A DNA stretch of 64,000 nt from Armigeres subalbatus (taxonomy: Eukaryota > Arthropoda > Insecta > Diptera > Culicidae). The DNA is taken from contig NC_085141.1 in the NCBI RefSeq assembly GCF_024139115.2, positions 244,705,047 to 244,769,046 of the forward strand, written 5' to 3'. A program made the translations under genes and the position numbers. Of the stretch, positions 43,862 through 54,944 are shown piece by piece (the first letter of the stretch is position 1; each line of letters starts with the position of its first letter). The notes under the pieces are model-generated. The model was not told where the DNA came from. It ran no database searches and was given only the letters and a program-made list of their open reading frames with translations.

Positions 43862-44150
43862 ATCAGTGATGTTACTGTTGGATTTGAACTTTTTGATAGA
43901 AAACCTTGTGGTGAATTTCAAATTCACCACAAGGTTTTCTACTGCTATTGTCAAAAGTTCAAATCCAGCGTAATAATTTTTGTACCATGCTGAAATTAAA
44001 GTCGATTGTTTAGCATAAGTAAGCAAACGATCTACGGATGTGCCATCCCCATGGGCGTTGTGGTTCTCGCAATTCGTGCTCTAGCAAAATCACTAGAAAA
44101 AGCACGTGGTTTCCAAGATGGCCGATTTGTGGCTTTGTTGTATAACCACC
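43846..44150. mobile_element. 305-bp element with TTAAA duplication and internal palindrome
   Basis: Flanked by TTAAA (43841-43845 and 44151-44155); ends GGTGGATCGGCC and ..TATAACCACC are short inverted repeats. The RT frame resumes at the right end (LKQGDALSNLLFN). Contains an almost loopless palindrome at 43898-43940. Confidence 0.7.
43881..43967. repeat. near-perfect palindrome
   Basis: Arms 43898-43918 and 43920-43940 (AGAAAACCTTGTGGTGAATTT and its exact inverse) are 21 bp with a single-base loop, extended outward by GATTTGAACTTTTTGATAG / CTATTGTCAAAAGTTCAAATC with small mismatches. It could extrude as a cruciform or transcribe a hairpin RNA. Confidence 0.9.
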
Positions 44151-44825
44151 TTAAAGCAGGGCGATGCACTCTCGAATCTACTGTTCAATATAGCGCTGGT
44201 CGCTGGCAATCAACGTGGGTTCAATTCATTAGTGGTGATGGTAGCAAAATGGTGCTGGATGGTGAAAAGTGAAGTGGTAGAAGAATTTGTGTATCTTGGA
44301 ACATTAGTGACGTGTGATAATGATGTTACCCGCGATGTTAAAAAGGCGTATTGCTGCTACAAATCGGGTTTATTACGGACTTCGTAATCAGCTTAAGTCC
44401 CGTAGTCTGCAAATGAAAACAAACTCGCGCTGTATACTACTCTGATTCTTCCGGTGGCTTTATACGGCCATGAAACATGGACGTTAAAGAAGGCTGATCG
44501 GAGAGCTTTCGGAGTGTTTGAGCGTAAGGTGCTGCGGACAATACTCGGCGGTAATCAGGAGAACGGTATTTGGACTACGGTGGGCTGGTCACGTTGTTCG
44601 TATGCCGGAAGAACGTCAAACGAAGATAATATTTAGTAGAAAACCTGGAAGAGGCCGCAGGCTTCGTGGAAGGCCGCGTACACGATTGCTTTTTGCAGTT
44701 GAAGAGGACCTGAGGGCGCTCAATGTTCAGGGCGACTGGAAGCGATTGGCCCAGGATCGAGTCTAGTGGAGAAGGATACTCCATTCGGCGTAGGTTCATC
44801 GAAGAACTGTAGCCCATCAAGTATC
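44151..44825 (+). pseudogene. RTE ORF C-terminal relic
   Basis: KQGDALSNLLFNIAL, then a deletion removing YADD, then VVEEFVYLGTLVTCDNDVTR, LYGHETWTLKKADRRAFGVFERK and GHVVRMPEERQTK with the Arg-rich RGRRLRGRPRTR tail, in several frames. Confidence 0.8.
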
Positions 44826-45074
44826 ATAAGTATCGGTTATGCTTCTACGCCTACCAAATATTTTTTATCTGAAGGTGCTTAATTTTGAGAAATCGAACCT
44901 TAGATGCCTTTCGCCATACTGATTTCAGAACGTTAACTCCTTATGTGCCGCTGTAAGTACGCTGAAAACAGGCGATTCATTCTTTACGCACCAGGGTTGT
45001 AGCAAATGGCTTCCCCTGTAGCGCTGGGTGCCGTGCTTGTACAGTTTGTTTGACATATTGATGATGCTTGGACA

Positions 45075-45262
45075 CACTGATTCGAGGTAATAAATTAGTT
45101 CCTAAAAAAATTAGAGATCCAATGTTGAATCTGGCACATGAAGGTCATCCTGGAGAATCCGTTATGAAACGACGTCTACGATAACGAGCTTGGTGACCTT
45201 GAATAGACCGAGAAACGAAAGAATGCTGCGCATCTTGTAAAGGTTGTCAATTATAACGCTGC
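45075..45262 (+). pseudogene. LTR-retrotransposon integrase fragment
   Basis: IRGNKLVPKKIRDPMLNLAH, EGHPGESVMKRRLR and, after stops and shifts, the equivalents of WWP..ID and CxxC (CASCKGC-like, about 45224) form the HHCC zinc-binding part of a gypsy-type integrase. Only about 60 residues, broken; the rest of the element is not seen. Confidence 0.65.
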
Positions 45263-45525
45263 ATTACCGCTTTTTTCAATGCACACCTGCATCTGTTTGA
45301 CGCTAAGTGTTTATTTGTTTGTTTTCTAATCTAATTTTTGCACATAATGTACATATTCAGAACATTGTAAATTAATGCCTATGTCGGGTGGTCCAATACC
45401 CGAAAAATCGGCAATTAACTTTGATTGGAATGACAAATACCTCAATACATCATTCTACAGTTAAGCCTTGGTTCAAGCGCCATTACTCGTCCTCTGGGAC
45501 AAGAAAAAAAGCGAAGAAACTAATA

Positions 45526-45744
45526 GGGTAAACTGGGGTAATATGCACCCCCGGGGCAAAACGACCTTTTGGTATTTTTAGCAGTGTTCCAGGAATATTT
45601 TCAAGAATGTTTACTACTGGATTAGTAGTTCGAGATCCGAACTACATGCGCTGTGGTAAATACTCTCGAAAAACTGCCGAAAATGTACTTAAAAATGCCA
45701 AAGGGTCGTTTTGCCCCGGGGGTGCATATTACCCCAGTTTCCCC
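45526..45744. mobile_element. MITE with ~54-bp TIRs at TA
   Basis: 219 bp flanked by TA. The termini (GGGTAAACTGGGGTAATATG.. and its inverse ending ..ACCCCAGTTTCCCC) match over about 54 bp with three differences; the loop is about 110 bp. TA duplication points to the Tc1/mariner group. Non-coding. Confidence 0.85.
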
Positions 45745-47074
45745 TATGGATCTGATATGAGGCCAATTAAAAAAAAAAACAAAGTAAAACTTCTTTTGGA
45801 TATCAATATTTATCAGTATTCAATTTTCCTATTTATTCACCATATTCTTATATCCATTTTTCATGTCAATACTAGTTTTTTTTATTTAGTTGTATTGTTT
45901 TCATATGCAAACTACATTTACTCAGAATTATTACAAATTACTGTTCTCTGCTTCCGTTGTTCTTTGCTTAATATTTCGTACTAGACTGTACTAATAATTA
46001 TTTGAATCTTTTATCTAAATTCTCTTATACTGATTATTTTTCGACACGATAACATTCTCTTATTTTATCCATGTTTGCAGCGCCGTAGTAACACTTACTT
46101 TTCTTTCCTTTAATTTAAATTATGCTTTTTGCCCTATGTACCGGCGTGAATGTGAGTGATAAAGGGAAATCAATCAAGCCAAACGTAAAAGCCACATGAC
46201 GGGTTAAGCTCCGAAACCCACACTAAATTTTATTTATATATTTTTTCTGATATCCTGTGAAGGCTCTGATGGGCACCTTGAAATCCCATTCCGCTGGTGT
46301 AGTTAAGTTTGTATGTGTGTGTGTTTCATTTTTTTGATATTACTCTTATTAGGTATTAGTTACATCTGTTTCCTGTAATCTACTCCTTCGACTTCACTTT
46401 ACACGTTTAATATATGTATCTAGTTATGATTTGTGATATAATGGTTCGATAGCTTTCAAATTCTCTTTTTTCTCCACCAAAATCAATCCAAATTGTTACA
46501 ATTATAGATGAGTTACTACAGAACACGTATTGTATTGTTTCAAATTGAATTTTCTGGTGCTAAGAAAATAAGAGTGAATACGATTGTATGAGAATTCTGC
46601 AAACAATGGATATATCTACTGCAATATACCAATCTAACGGCAAATATTGAAAACGATTAAGCAACTTTCTCTCAAATGACGTTTCCTGGGCACTGACACA
46701 TTATTCTCTACAGTACGAGGTATCCGTGAAAACGACATTCGGCAAAAAGTAATACTTTCATAGTAAACATGCAAATATAATAAATTTGTTAATAATTTTC
46801 GAATACCCAGAGATGTGTACAAACTACATCAGTTATCTAGAAGCTGTTCCGCGCTTTAGTTTCCTCTTCTTGCGTCAGTGCTTTTAAGTATTAAAATATA
46901 TAAGTAAATATACTTCGTTCTCTTGTCTTCACAGGTTGCTTACCCCTTCGTCTAAGTAAGTGGTTTACCATTTGTCGTCAGTTATCAGTCACTAGCACGT
47001 TACATTTTCCCCATGTGAAGTCTGCGGGTGGTTTCAGATGTACATAAGTAATTCGGAACTTAATTTAAAGTAAA
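45745..47074 (-). other. likely SMAP 3' UTR and intergenic DNA
   Basis: AT-rich, no ORF with features. The part adjoining 47074 is the probable 3' UTR of the SMAP gene on the - strand; its end was not determined. Confidence 0.4.
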
Positions 47075-48553
47075 TTATTGCCACACGTCCCGTAGGTTCA
47101 TGGTACCAAACTGATTGCTTAGCTTGTCGGGTTGTGTCTGCGCAGTCTGTGGGGGGAAGTTTGCAAAGGCTGGAACGGCACCGCTCATGCCGACAAAGCC
47201 CCCTGTGACTGGCACTTGCTGTTGACTTTGCTGCAGGGGATTTGGGAACTGGATTGCACCGAACGCCGACTGGGATTGAGCAGTCGCTGCTGCTTGGAAT
47301 GGTCCATTGTTGTACATAAGATTGGCAGCTTGAGCACCTGGAGCCGCTGCTGCCGCCGCCGGAACCATAAACTGACCATTGGTTGCCGGGAATGCCTGGA
47401 AAGCACCGAACCCACTCGTCGCTGCAGCCAGTTGACCGTTGTTCATCTGATATGGATTCACTGGCACGTGTGGTGCAGGTGGATACGCATTATGTTGGAA
47501 ACTGTTGAAGTTGCCAAACGCTCCGCCAAAATTATTGTTCACCATCGTTGTGGGAGCAGATCCGTATAAAGCCATGATTTTGTCCTTCGTTAGCTTTCCC
47601 TGAGCATCGATTCCTTTACTGGGAGCTTGATTGAAAAAGTCAGCCTCTTCTTTCGCCAAGTTCGAGAAATCGTCGCCGCCAGCGGCTTTATCACTTGGCC
47701 TATCGGACCCCCCACTGGACAAGATGTCCAACGTACTTTCTCCATTTGCCTTCTTGGGCGTCACCTCTACCCCTAGTGACAGTCCAAGCAAATCTGATGT
47801 TCCCTGACTACTATTTGCAGCAACAGCAGCATTTGTCGTCGCTTCAGTCGAATTCCTGCTCGAAGCCTTTGTACTACTGGCCGGAGCTTTGAGCTTTGGT
47901 AGTGGAACAGCAGCAGACACCGAACTGGAACTGCTGGAACTCTTCTTATCCGACGAACTACCCAACGACGCAGACGTGCCCAGCGATATTGTTCCTCCAC
48001 TAGTGGTTGCTTTCTTTTTACGCTTCTGACGCTCGATCTCCTCATCAATCTCTTTATCCCAATCAACTTTCGGTGCCGGTGGTGGAACCCACTCCCGTGC
48101 CAAATATTTTTTATGTTCATACTTGGCGCGAATGAAACTCTCCAACGCAGAATCAGTTTGTGGCCGTCGGAATCCATCCGGTAGCAGTGCCTCATATACG
48201 GCTCTAGCTCGCGAGTTACCCATTTGCTCCAGAGACACCTAAAAGTAAATTAAAAGTGATTCGTAATAAACGGTGCACAGCACATCCAATAAACCAAATC
48301 ATACCACTTGTTCCGGGGTCCAGCTGTCTAGGTTCACCGACTTGACTCGGGAGATGTGCACCCCCAGATTGCGATGAATGCCGGCACATCTAATGCACAG
48401 GAACACGCCCAGATTCCACGAGGCCCAGCGGGGACCTTTGGCGTCACAATCCACACAGTACTTGTTATCGTCATCGCGCAGCATCTTTGTTAGCAGCAGT
48501 TGGCATTTCTCCTGGATCTGCTTCTGCCGTTCCGTTTCATTTTTCCGGCTCAT
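47075..48553 (-). CDS. SMAP: SMAP-type Arf GTPase-activating protein
   Basis: Two exons, 48553-48305 and 48238-47075, separated by a 66-bp GT-AG intron, encode 470 residues. The ArfGAP domain (about 13-135) has the zinc finger CX2CX16CX2C (C33, C36, C53, C56) and the arginine finger R61 in GIHRNLG; it stimulates GTP hydrolysis on Arf at endosome/Golgi membranes in clathrin traffic. After the domain come [20 protein letters not shown] (family-conserved), a Lys-rich and Ser-rich linker, a clathrin box DLLGL (232-236), and a Gly/Ala/Gln-rich tail with FG-type pairs ending MNLRDVW, as in SMAP1/2. An initiator-like TCAGTC lies only about 11 bases upstream of the ATG (48561-48566). Intact and conserved; fly relative is a SMAP-like gene. 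Confidence 0.95.
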
Positions 48554-49029
48554 TGCGGCGGACTGATGATTAGCCTGCTCTTATCAGTTGCAAAAATCAG
48601 CTGTCTTCAAGTGTGGCGGTATCTGAAGCGAGACAGCAGAATGTAAACGTTGCTGTTGAATTTTTGTTTCAGATAAGAAAGATAGCTTCGAGCGTGCTTA
48701 CAGTGAACATAAGAAATTGTAAAAAGGGACTCAGTCACCATGAGAGAAACTCGTACGCTTCTCTGACAACAAATTATACTAAATTTATTATTATTATTTA
48801 TTTATTTCATAGTTGTACATAATCGGTGAGAATGCACACGCATGGAATTTGTCAGATAAGACATTGACCAAAACACTGAGCTTATTTGCTCTGCTCGTTA
48901 CATCTACTTTGATCATTTGAATGTTACTTCGCAGACCTTACGTTTCAGAAATCCTCGTTCAACCAAATGGGATCTTCATACGGAGTCGCGATTACACATC
49001 GTGTAAGCTTTCGAAGAAGCTTGCTCTTT
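48554..49029. other. SMAP upstream region
   Basis: Contains the candidate initiator of SMAP (48561-48566, - strand). A short AT-rich (TTATT)n stretch is at about 48788-48806. No other feature seen. Confidence 0.4.
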
Positions 49030-49519
49030 ACGTTCTGTTAAAACCTCAAAAGGAACACCGTGGTGGAATTCCGATTTGGCTAAGCTCAGGAAGCAGTGTA
49101 GAAGGAGTTGGAACAGACGTCATTCAGCTGGGACGGATTCTTTGGCAGTTGGCTCGGAAGGCTTACAAGAAGGCTACGATCTACGAGCCTGAAAAACCTT
49201 TGTGCAAATGTTTACAATTTGAGTGGAGCCAGTCGATTGAATAAAATTCTTGCGAGATCCAAGGATTTCCAAGTTGGCGAAATTCGCAAGCCAAATGGCG
49301 ACACTTCTTCTGATGAAAATTCGTTAGAGCACTTATTTGATACGCACTTCCCTGGATGTGTCGATATAACATCTTTTGATGGTCCTGATGCTGATGTCTT
49401 AAAGGGGGATTATTATCTACACTTTTGTGGAACCTCGTTGCAGGAACGCTGTTGAGATTACTCAATAATGTTGGTTTTCCTACCTATGGATTTGCCGACG
49501 ACTATCTAACATTGATAGT
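49030..49519 (+). pseudogene. LOA-type LINE: linker and RT fragment
   Basis: In shifting frames: TPWW-like segment and LRKQCRRSWNRRHS (about 49060-49130), LARKAYKKA, SGASRLNKILARSKDFQVGE, DENSLEHLFDTHFPG, then a deletion and LLRLLNNVGFPTYGFADDYL with the catalytic FADD. Several stops and a large internal deletion. Confidence 0.75.
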
Positions 49520-49571
49520 GAGTTCGAGACAGCAGCACGATCGGTCGTGCTTTTCGCTCGCGCATTTTTTC

Positions 49572-49799
49572 CAATTCAAGACAAAATTTTCAAAACGAAT
49601 TATCTGCTTTTGTAAACAAAGATTCAAACAACGATTTGACGACCTGAAAGTTCTCACGTAACCAACACCATCAACAGGCAGCAGAATGCTTCACCTACCT
49701 ATTGATGGTGTTGGTTTGCGTGGGAGAGCTATCAAATCGTCGTTTGAATCTTTGTTTACAAAAGCAGATAAGTCGTTTTGAAAATGTTGTCTTGAATTG
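49572..49799. repeat. ~100-bp inverted repeat in the Jockey 5' UTR
   Basis: Left arm 49572-49674 (CAATTCAAGACAAAATTTTC..AACACCATCAA) and right arm 49702-49799 (TTGATGGTGTTGG..GTCTTGAATTG) are near-perfect inverses around a 27-base spacer. Looks like an inverted duplication of the element's own 5' end on insertion. Confidence 0.9.
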
Positions 49800-49869
49800 T
49801 TTTTCTGCTCGTTCATTCGTTTCTCGTTTTCGCTTCGTCGATTTGGCTTTATTTCCTCCCGGACCCGTC

Positions 49870-50411
49870 ATGGGAGACTCGGTCGCGGGAAAGGTGCCGA
49901 AGCGCACGGTACTTGGAGGTGCGGATCCCTCCAACCAACTATTGCAGAGCAACGTGTACTCGTCGTTGCCACTTGACGACACCGGTAATCCGCCGAAGAA
50001 GCGCAAGAAGCAACAGTCGGAACTCGGAAGGAGAAGTGCCCGCCTGTTTTCATCAGAGGCGACCCACCAAAGCATCGGGAATTCATTGCGAAAGGCCTAA
50101 ACTGCACATTCCAGCTTTGCAGTGAAGGCGTTAAGGTGATGCCCACCAACACGGACCATCACAAGCTACCGCAACGTCATGCAGTGCACCAACTACTTCC
50201 AACTTCTGTCGGGCACGGTACCAGGAACTGCCGCATGAAACCGCGTTGCAACAAGTGTGGCGAACCCCATCCGACCGAAGAGTGCGACAAAATGGAGGTC
50301 GCGGATCCGAAGTGCGCCAACTATGGCGACAAACATCGGGCCACAACCAAGGGCTGTCCGAAGCGGGCGGAGTTCCTGGAAATCCGGAAGAAAACCGTAT
50401 TCCTGCAATAA
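49870..50411 (+). pseudogene. Jockey ORF1 (Gag-like) relic
   Basis: Starts MGDSVAGKVPKRTVLGG. After a frameshift at about 50040 it continues GDPPKHREFIAKGLNCTFQL and VMPTNTDHHK, then a deletion and zinc knuckles HGTRNC, CNKCGEPHPTEEC and CANYGDKHRATTKGC, the three-knuckle pattern of Jockey ORF1. The Cys of the third CxxC is Tyr. RNA-binding protein in live elements. Confidence 0.75.
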
Positions 50412-50669
50412 ACGAGGTGAACTATTCGGCGATCCCAATCCTCCTACCGTTACAACCGCACAAGCAACTGGTAACAGCAGCTGCATCGGATCGAGCTCCA
50501 GGCTCCAGCACCACTAGCGCCATCCTACAGCTTGTGGCCCCCGCTCCCTCCGCCTGGATTCCGTCGGCAGCCGGTGAACGAAACTGATGCCGATGTTCAC
50601 GCAGCTCGCCACTTGGCTACGCGAATGCAAAACAAGTTTCAACCAGGTCTTTACTCTTGGCTTGTTCAT

Positions 50670-51792
50670 CATTGAAAATGGCTGCCAGGGTGGGCCTGGT
50701 CAATTGGAATGCTTGCTCGCTCAAGAGCTAAACCATCGAACTGAAAGATTTCCTGGAGGAAAAGGAAATAGACGTGGCGTTCATCACCGAAACGCACCTA
50801 AAACCGGAGGTGAATGTCAACATCCCGGACTTTCGCATCGTGCGACTCTACCGGCCGACCAGGGGAGGTGGTGTGGCCATCGCTCTTTGCTACAACATCA
50901 ACTGTCACCTGCTACCAAGCTTCTAGTTAAGCTTCTAGGCTGTCGGTGTCGAAGTTACCACTTCTGTCGGCACAATCACGCTCATCGCGACGTACTGCCC
51001 AACCCAACCCAAAGCAGGCGATGGATTATCGGCTGCCCTTCGGAGGGACATCGTCAAGCTAATGCGTAGACAAGGTTAATAGGGTAAGACACCCAGAAAT
51101 CACCCTCCCCCCAGTTTTCGCCCACCTATTTTAAAACATTAATTTCTCGAAAACTAGTTGTTGGAAACAGTTAAAGTTCAGGTTTTTTCATAATTTATTG
51201 ATGCTTGTATGGAAAAACTTTAACTGGTACTGTTTTCAACAACTAGTTTACGAGAAATGAAGATTTTAAAACAGGTGGGCGAAAACTGGGGGGAGGGCGA
51301 TTTCTGGGTGTCTTACCCTACATCATTGCCGGTGACCTGAATGCCAAATATCAAGCCTGGTGCAACAGTGGCGGCAATCGAAACGGTAACATCTGGAGCA
51401 ACGACATGGAAGAAGGCCACTACACGATCCTGAGCCCGGATTCCCCCACTCGGATGAGTCGGTCCGGCGTCCATTCGACAATCGACTTGTACATCACCAA
51501 CATGAACGACCACATCTCGCAGCCGGTCGCCTACCAGGAGCTCAGTTCAGATCACTATCCGGAGGTGGCGAAAGTGGGCTCCTCGGTTAATCGACATCAG
51601 CAGTCCCGAAGAAATTATCACCGAGTGAACTGGCAGCGTTTTCGACAGTGTGTTGACTCGAGCGTCGACTATGAGGCGCGGCCGGAAACGCCTGGAGCAA
51701 TCGACCAGCAGCTGAGTTCCATTGAGGAGGCGATCTCGGTGGCTTGGGAGCAACATGTACCAACGGCAGGTAAGCAACACCCTAATCATTGA
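50670..51792 (+). pseudogene. Jockey ORF2 endonuclease relic
   Basis: MAARVGLVNWNACSLKS, a stop, then IELKDFLEEKEIDVAFITET with the catalytic ITET, THLKPEVNVNIPDFRIVRLY, then, across the MITE at 51082-51318, IIAGDLNAKYQAW (GDLN), STIDLYITN and SSDHYP (SDH). Frameshifts at several points. Confidence 0.75.
51082..51318. mobile_element. MITE with ~90-bp TIRs at TA
   Basis: 237 bp flanked by TA (51080-51081, 51319-51320). The arms (GGGTAAGACACCCAGAAATC.. and inverse ..TTCTGGGTGTCTTACCC) match over about 90 bp with a handful of differences, leaving only about 50 bp of loop. Interrupts the Jockey endonuclease just before IIAGDLN. Confidence 0.9.
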
Positions 51793-53448
51793 TACACTTA
51801 CCAAAGATTTGATCCGTTTGCGAATTGTCCTTCGCAGGCAGTACCAACGTAATGGGCTGCCTGCGCTTAAGACACGCTGTAATCACTTGACAAAAATCAT
51901 CCAGGCCAGAATGGTGGACCTCAGAAATAGTGCTTTCTCTAATAAGATTCGCGCTCTCCCAATCTGTGCTAAGCCGTTCTGGAAATTAACCAAAATTTTA
52001 AAATCCAAGCCTCGACCCATTCCACCTTTGATCCCGTTAGACAACAATGGCTCTACGGATCGCTTGATAACTCCTGCAGAGAAGGCCGCCGAAATAGGAC
52101 GTCACTTCGTCAGCTCGCATAATCTTGGACAGAACATCGTCAGTCCTTATGAAGCAGCCGTTAACGAACATGCAAACAACATTCATCTGACTCCCAACGA
52201 CTTCTCGGAGGAGTTGGGGATCCCAGCTGGCGAATTGACGGCCTATATCAAATCATCGAGAAACATGAAGGCCCCAGGCTTCGACAGCATCCTGAATCTC
52301 GAACTCAAACACATGAGTGCTCCGTTCTTCGAGCACATATCGCTGATCTTTAATCAGTGTCTCCGGCTCAGCTACTTCCCATCGTCCTGAAAGTCAGCGA
52401 AAGTCATCCCCATCTGGAAGTTATCGTCCCATCAGCCTTCTCTCAGGGTTATCCAAGCTATTCGAAAAAGCGATTCACCACCGGTTTGGTTTCCGCGGTC
52501 GATCAACCGTTCACCAACTGATCCGAGTTACCAACGCCCTCAGACGGAACAAGTTTGTCTCAAAAACCTCCGCCATGGCCTTACTTGATGTCGAGAAGAC
52601 ACTCGACAATTTATGGCTTGATGGCCTGGTGTACAAACTAAATCGCTACAATCTTCCCAGCTACCTGGTGAAAATCATCAATAATTACCTGTCGGCAAGG
52701 ACATTCAGGGTCTCAATCAGCGAAGCGAGTTCCAATGCGCACAATATCGTCGCAGGCGTCCCTCAGGGCAGTATCCTCGGGCCCCTGCTGTTTAACCTGT
52801 TCACCTCCGACATGCCAGAACCTCCAGAAGGCGGCATTCTGCTTCTGTTCGCAGATGACACCTCCATCGTCTACAAAAGTAGAGTGATCAGAGCGCTAGG
52901 CTTAGTGGTGAAACTCCAACGAGGCCTGGATGTCCTGACAGAGTACCTCACCAGCTGGAAGATCTGCATCAACGCGGCGAAGGCCCAGGTCATCATTTTC
53001 CCCCACTCTAAATCTCCTAAACATGTTCTGCCTGAGGATTGTAAAATCATCCTCAATGGCACGACTGTGGAATGGACCAATGATGCCGACTACCTTGGCT
53101 TGACCCTCGACAGCAATTTTATTTTCCTTAATCTTTTGTTGAAACTGCTGTACCCTTTGATCAACCGCCGGTCGCTATTGTCCCAGAAAAATAATCTCCC
53201 TTGTGATCAAATACGGCATGCCGATCTGGGAGAGCTGCGCAAAAACTCATCATCTAAAATTCCAGCGAGTTCAAAATAAATTCCTGAGGATGATTCTCAA
53301 CACTCCTCCCAGAACAAAAACTTTAGAGGTCCACCGTATGGCTGGCGTGAGAACATTATATGAGCGGTTTGGTGAGTATAAAGAAAGGTTTAGGGTCCGT
53401 TGCTTGTACTCGGATCAGGATGCCTTTAGGGCGCTAGTTCCAATTTAG
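51722..53448 (+). pseudogene. Jockey ORF2 reverse transcriptase relic
   Basis: In order: FWKLTKILKSKPRPIPPL, SSRNMKAPGFDSILN, FNQCLRLSYFPSS with a stop at 52388, FRGRSTVHQL (shifted), MALLDVEKTLDNLWLDGLVY where the first catalytic Asp survives, GVPQGSILGPLLFN and LLLFADDTSIVY (FADD), then the C-terminal LGLTLD and WESCAKTH. Most catalytic residues remain but the frame is broken at least three times. Confidence 0.8.
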
Positions 53449-53679
53449 GTTTTCAAATTCTTTTGTATATATTAGTGTATATAGTAGTTAGGTTATTAAA
53501 CTTTCAAACTAATGCCTCCTAAAGGCAAACATGATAAATTAGCCTAACTATAAACAATTTTATTTTACAAATAATTAAAACAAAATCGTACATAAAGCTG
53601 AAGAGCCAAAAGGCCAAACACTTAAACTGTAAAACTTGTTACACACTACAAAATGAAATAAAATGAATTTAAGTCAAGT

Positions 53680-53788
53680 CAAACATTATTCGACCTGATG
53701 CAAAATGCTCTTTAGGTAGTTGAAAGTTGGTGTCGCAAATGTGGCCTTTCAGTTAATCCGAATAAAACATATATTGTTCTTTTCACGG
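53680..53788 (+). pseudogene. LOA-type LINE: RT connection fragment
   Basis: TLFDLMQNAL, an in-frame stop, then VVESWCRKCGLSVNPNKTYI VLFTE: the 'WC..CGLSVNPNKT' block found after FADD in LINE RTs. It continues the piece ending at 49519. Cut at its right by the MITE start. Confidence 0.75.
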
Positions 53789-54185
53789 AAAAAAACCCAG
53801 ATTAATCCACCTAGGGGCCATCCACAAAGTACGTCACGCTCCTAGGGGGGAGGGGGGTTCTGAACAGCGTGACGACTCATACAAAAAGGAAGTGTGAGGA
53901 AGGGGGGAGGGGGGTTGAAAATAGCCAAATTTTGCGTGACGTACTTTATGGATCTTCCCCTAGCGGTGACGATGCCTTTCTCGATTCAATCGTTTGGTTT
54001 CGCCGTAGTGTGATACACATCACAACTAATTGCATACATTAAGTCTCTTGCAAACGCTGTATAGAGAATCAACCAACCAAGCTTATATGGATCAACGCAC
54101 CATTTCCTTCATAACTTTTGAACGCAATGACCGATCGTGATAAAATTCAATAGTGATCCACTAGGGTTTGGCTAATGTTCAGCCA
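53789..54185. mobile_element. AACCCAGATTAA-family MITE, left part
   Basis: Begins AAAACCCAGATTAATCCACC-TA, is interrupted by another MITE, resumes TAGCGGTGACGATGCCTTTC and runs through GATACACATCACAACTAATTG and CAATAGTGATCCACTAGGG. Inverted copy of part of it at 63825-63980. Its right TIR is missing; the RTE LINE follows. Confidence 0.75.
53814..53960. mobile_element. MITE nested in the MITE, at TA
   Basis: 147 bp between TA (53812-53813, 53961-53962). Ends GGGGCCATCCACAAAGTACG and GCGTGACGTACTTTATGGATCTTCCCC are inverted repeats of about 26 bp. The host MITE sequence CACCTA/GCGGTGA closes exactly when it is removed. An abundant mosquito family by its look. Confidence 0.9.
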
Positions 54186-54944
54186 CACTGTGAGTTGACA
54201 TAAAGTTAATGTCAACTTCTCTCCACTAACAGCCTAGATAGCCGTGTGGTGTCGGCAGCCGGTTGTCTGGCTAAGAATAACGCTACGGATTGCCTGTTCC
54301 AGTGGCAGAAGTCCACCATACAGGTGACCCCTAATTCTTGGTGTGATGCGGCTTTATGCTTACCATGACTACGAATGAATGGTTAGGGGGTCTCAAAAGA
54401 ACCCAACCGCCAACGGAGCCTGTGAAGCACCGGGACACCCTTCACAGTATTGAGTCCTTACTGCGCTAACCGGAGCTATGGCGTAGTTGACTTTTTGCTT
54501 CTCCAAAATAATCGGCTACTCTACTCTTATTCAAGCTCAACTTGAGGTTAAATAAGGGTGGGATTATGAGTATGTTTTTATTTAATTTTTCATCAAATTG
54601 TCACTGTTGGAAATAACATGCAATCAAAGTAGTCACGGGTAGCCGAGATGATCAAGTAGGTCCTGTCAACCGGAGCGGCTATAAAAGCCGTGACATCCAG
54701 AGCAAGAGTTCATTCAAGATTGGATCGCCAAATGAGAAACAACCAACTGTGAAACAAAAATCAACCAACTGAGAAGCTAAGAAACAGAAAAAGCAACAAA
54801 TCGAATTGTTATTATTTTTCAAACCGCAAATAAAAGAAATACTGTTTATCAAGTTTTTATCCTGCTGTTTTTATCAAAATTTCCATCACTCCCCTTGATC
54901 ATTGCCTACTTTATTTGATTCCAAAAGCGGAATATAGAAGTACA

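Larger units (their letters stand above)
40437..44825 (+). mobile_element. RTE-clade LINE relic with two nested insertions
   Basis: Three pieces of one RTE-type element: 40437-40627 (endonuclease N-part, HSGGGKAEHGVGFVVMDKQM..), 42217-43845 (rest of endonuclease and most of RT) and 44151-44825 (C-terminal part, ending ..AQDRV near 44766 and the conserved 3' region). The pieces join in frame across the two insertions. Frameshifts at about 42495 and 43100 and a stop at about 43404, plus loss of the YADD segment, make it inactive. Similar in kind to Aedes JAM1. Confidence 0.85.
49520..53679 (+). mobile_element. Jockey-clade (Juan-like) LINE, degenerate
   Basis: 5' UTR with an inverted repeat, ORF1 from the ATG at 49870, ORF2 endonuclease and RT to about 53448, and a 3' UTR ending in AAATGAAATAAAATGAATTT. 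ORF1 and ORF2 carry several frameshifts, and a MITE interrupts the endonuclease at 51082. It is inserted in the LOA-type LINE after GFADDYLTLIV. Boundaries are approximate. Confidence 0.75.

Noticed and set aside
47132..47892. + strand frames up to 145 codons opposite SMAP
   Set aside because: Antisense shadows of the conserved SMAP exon 2.
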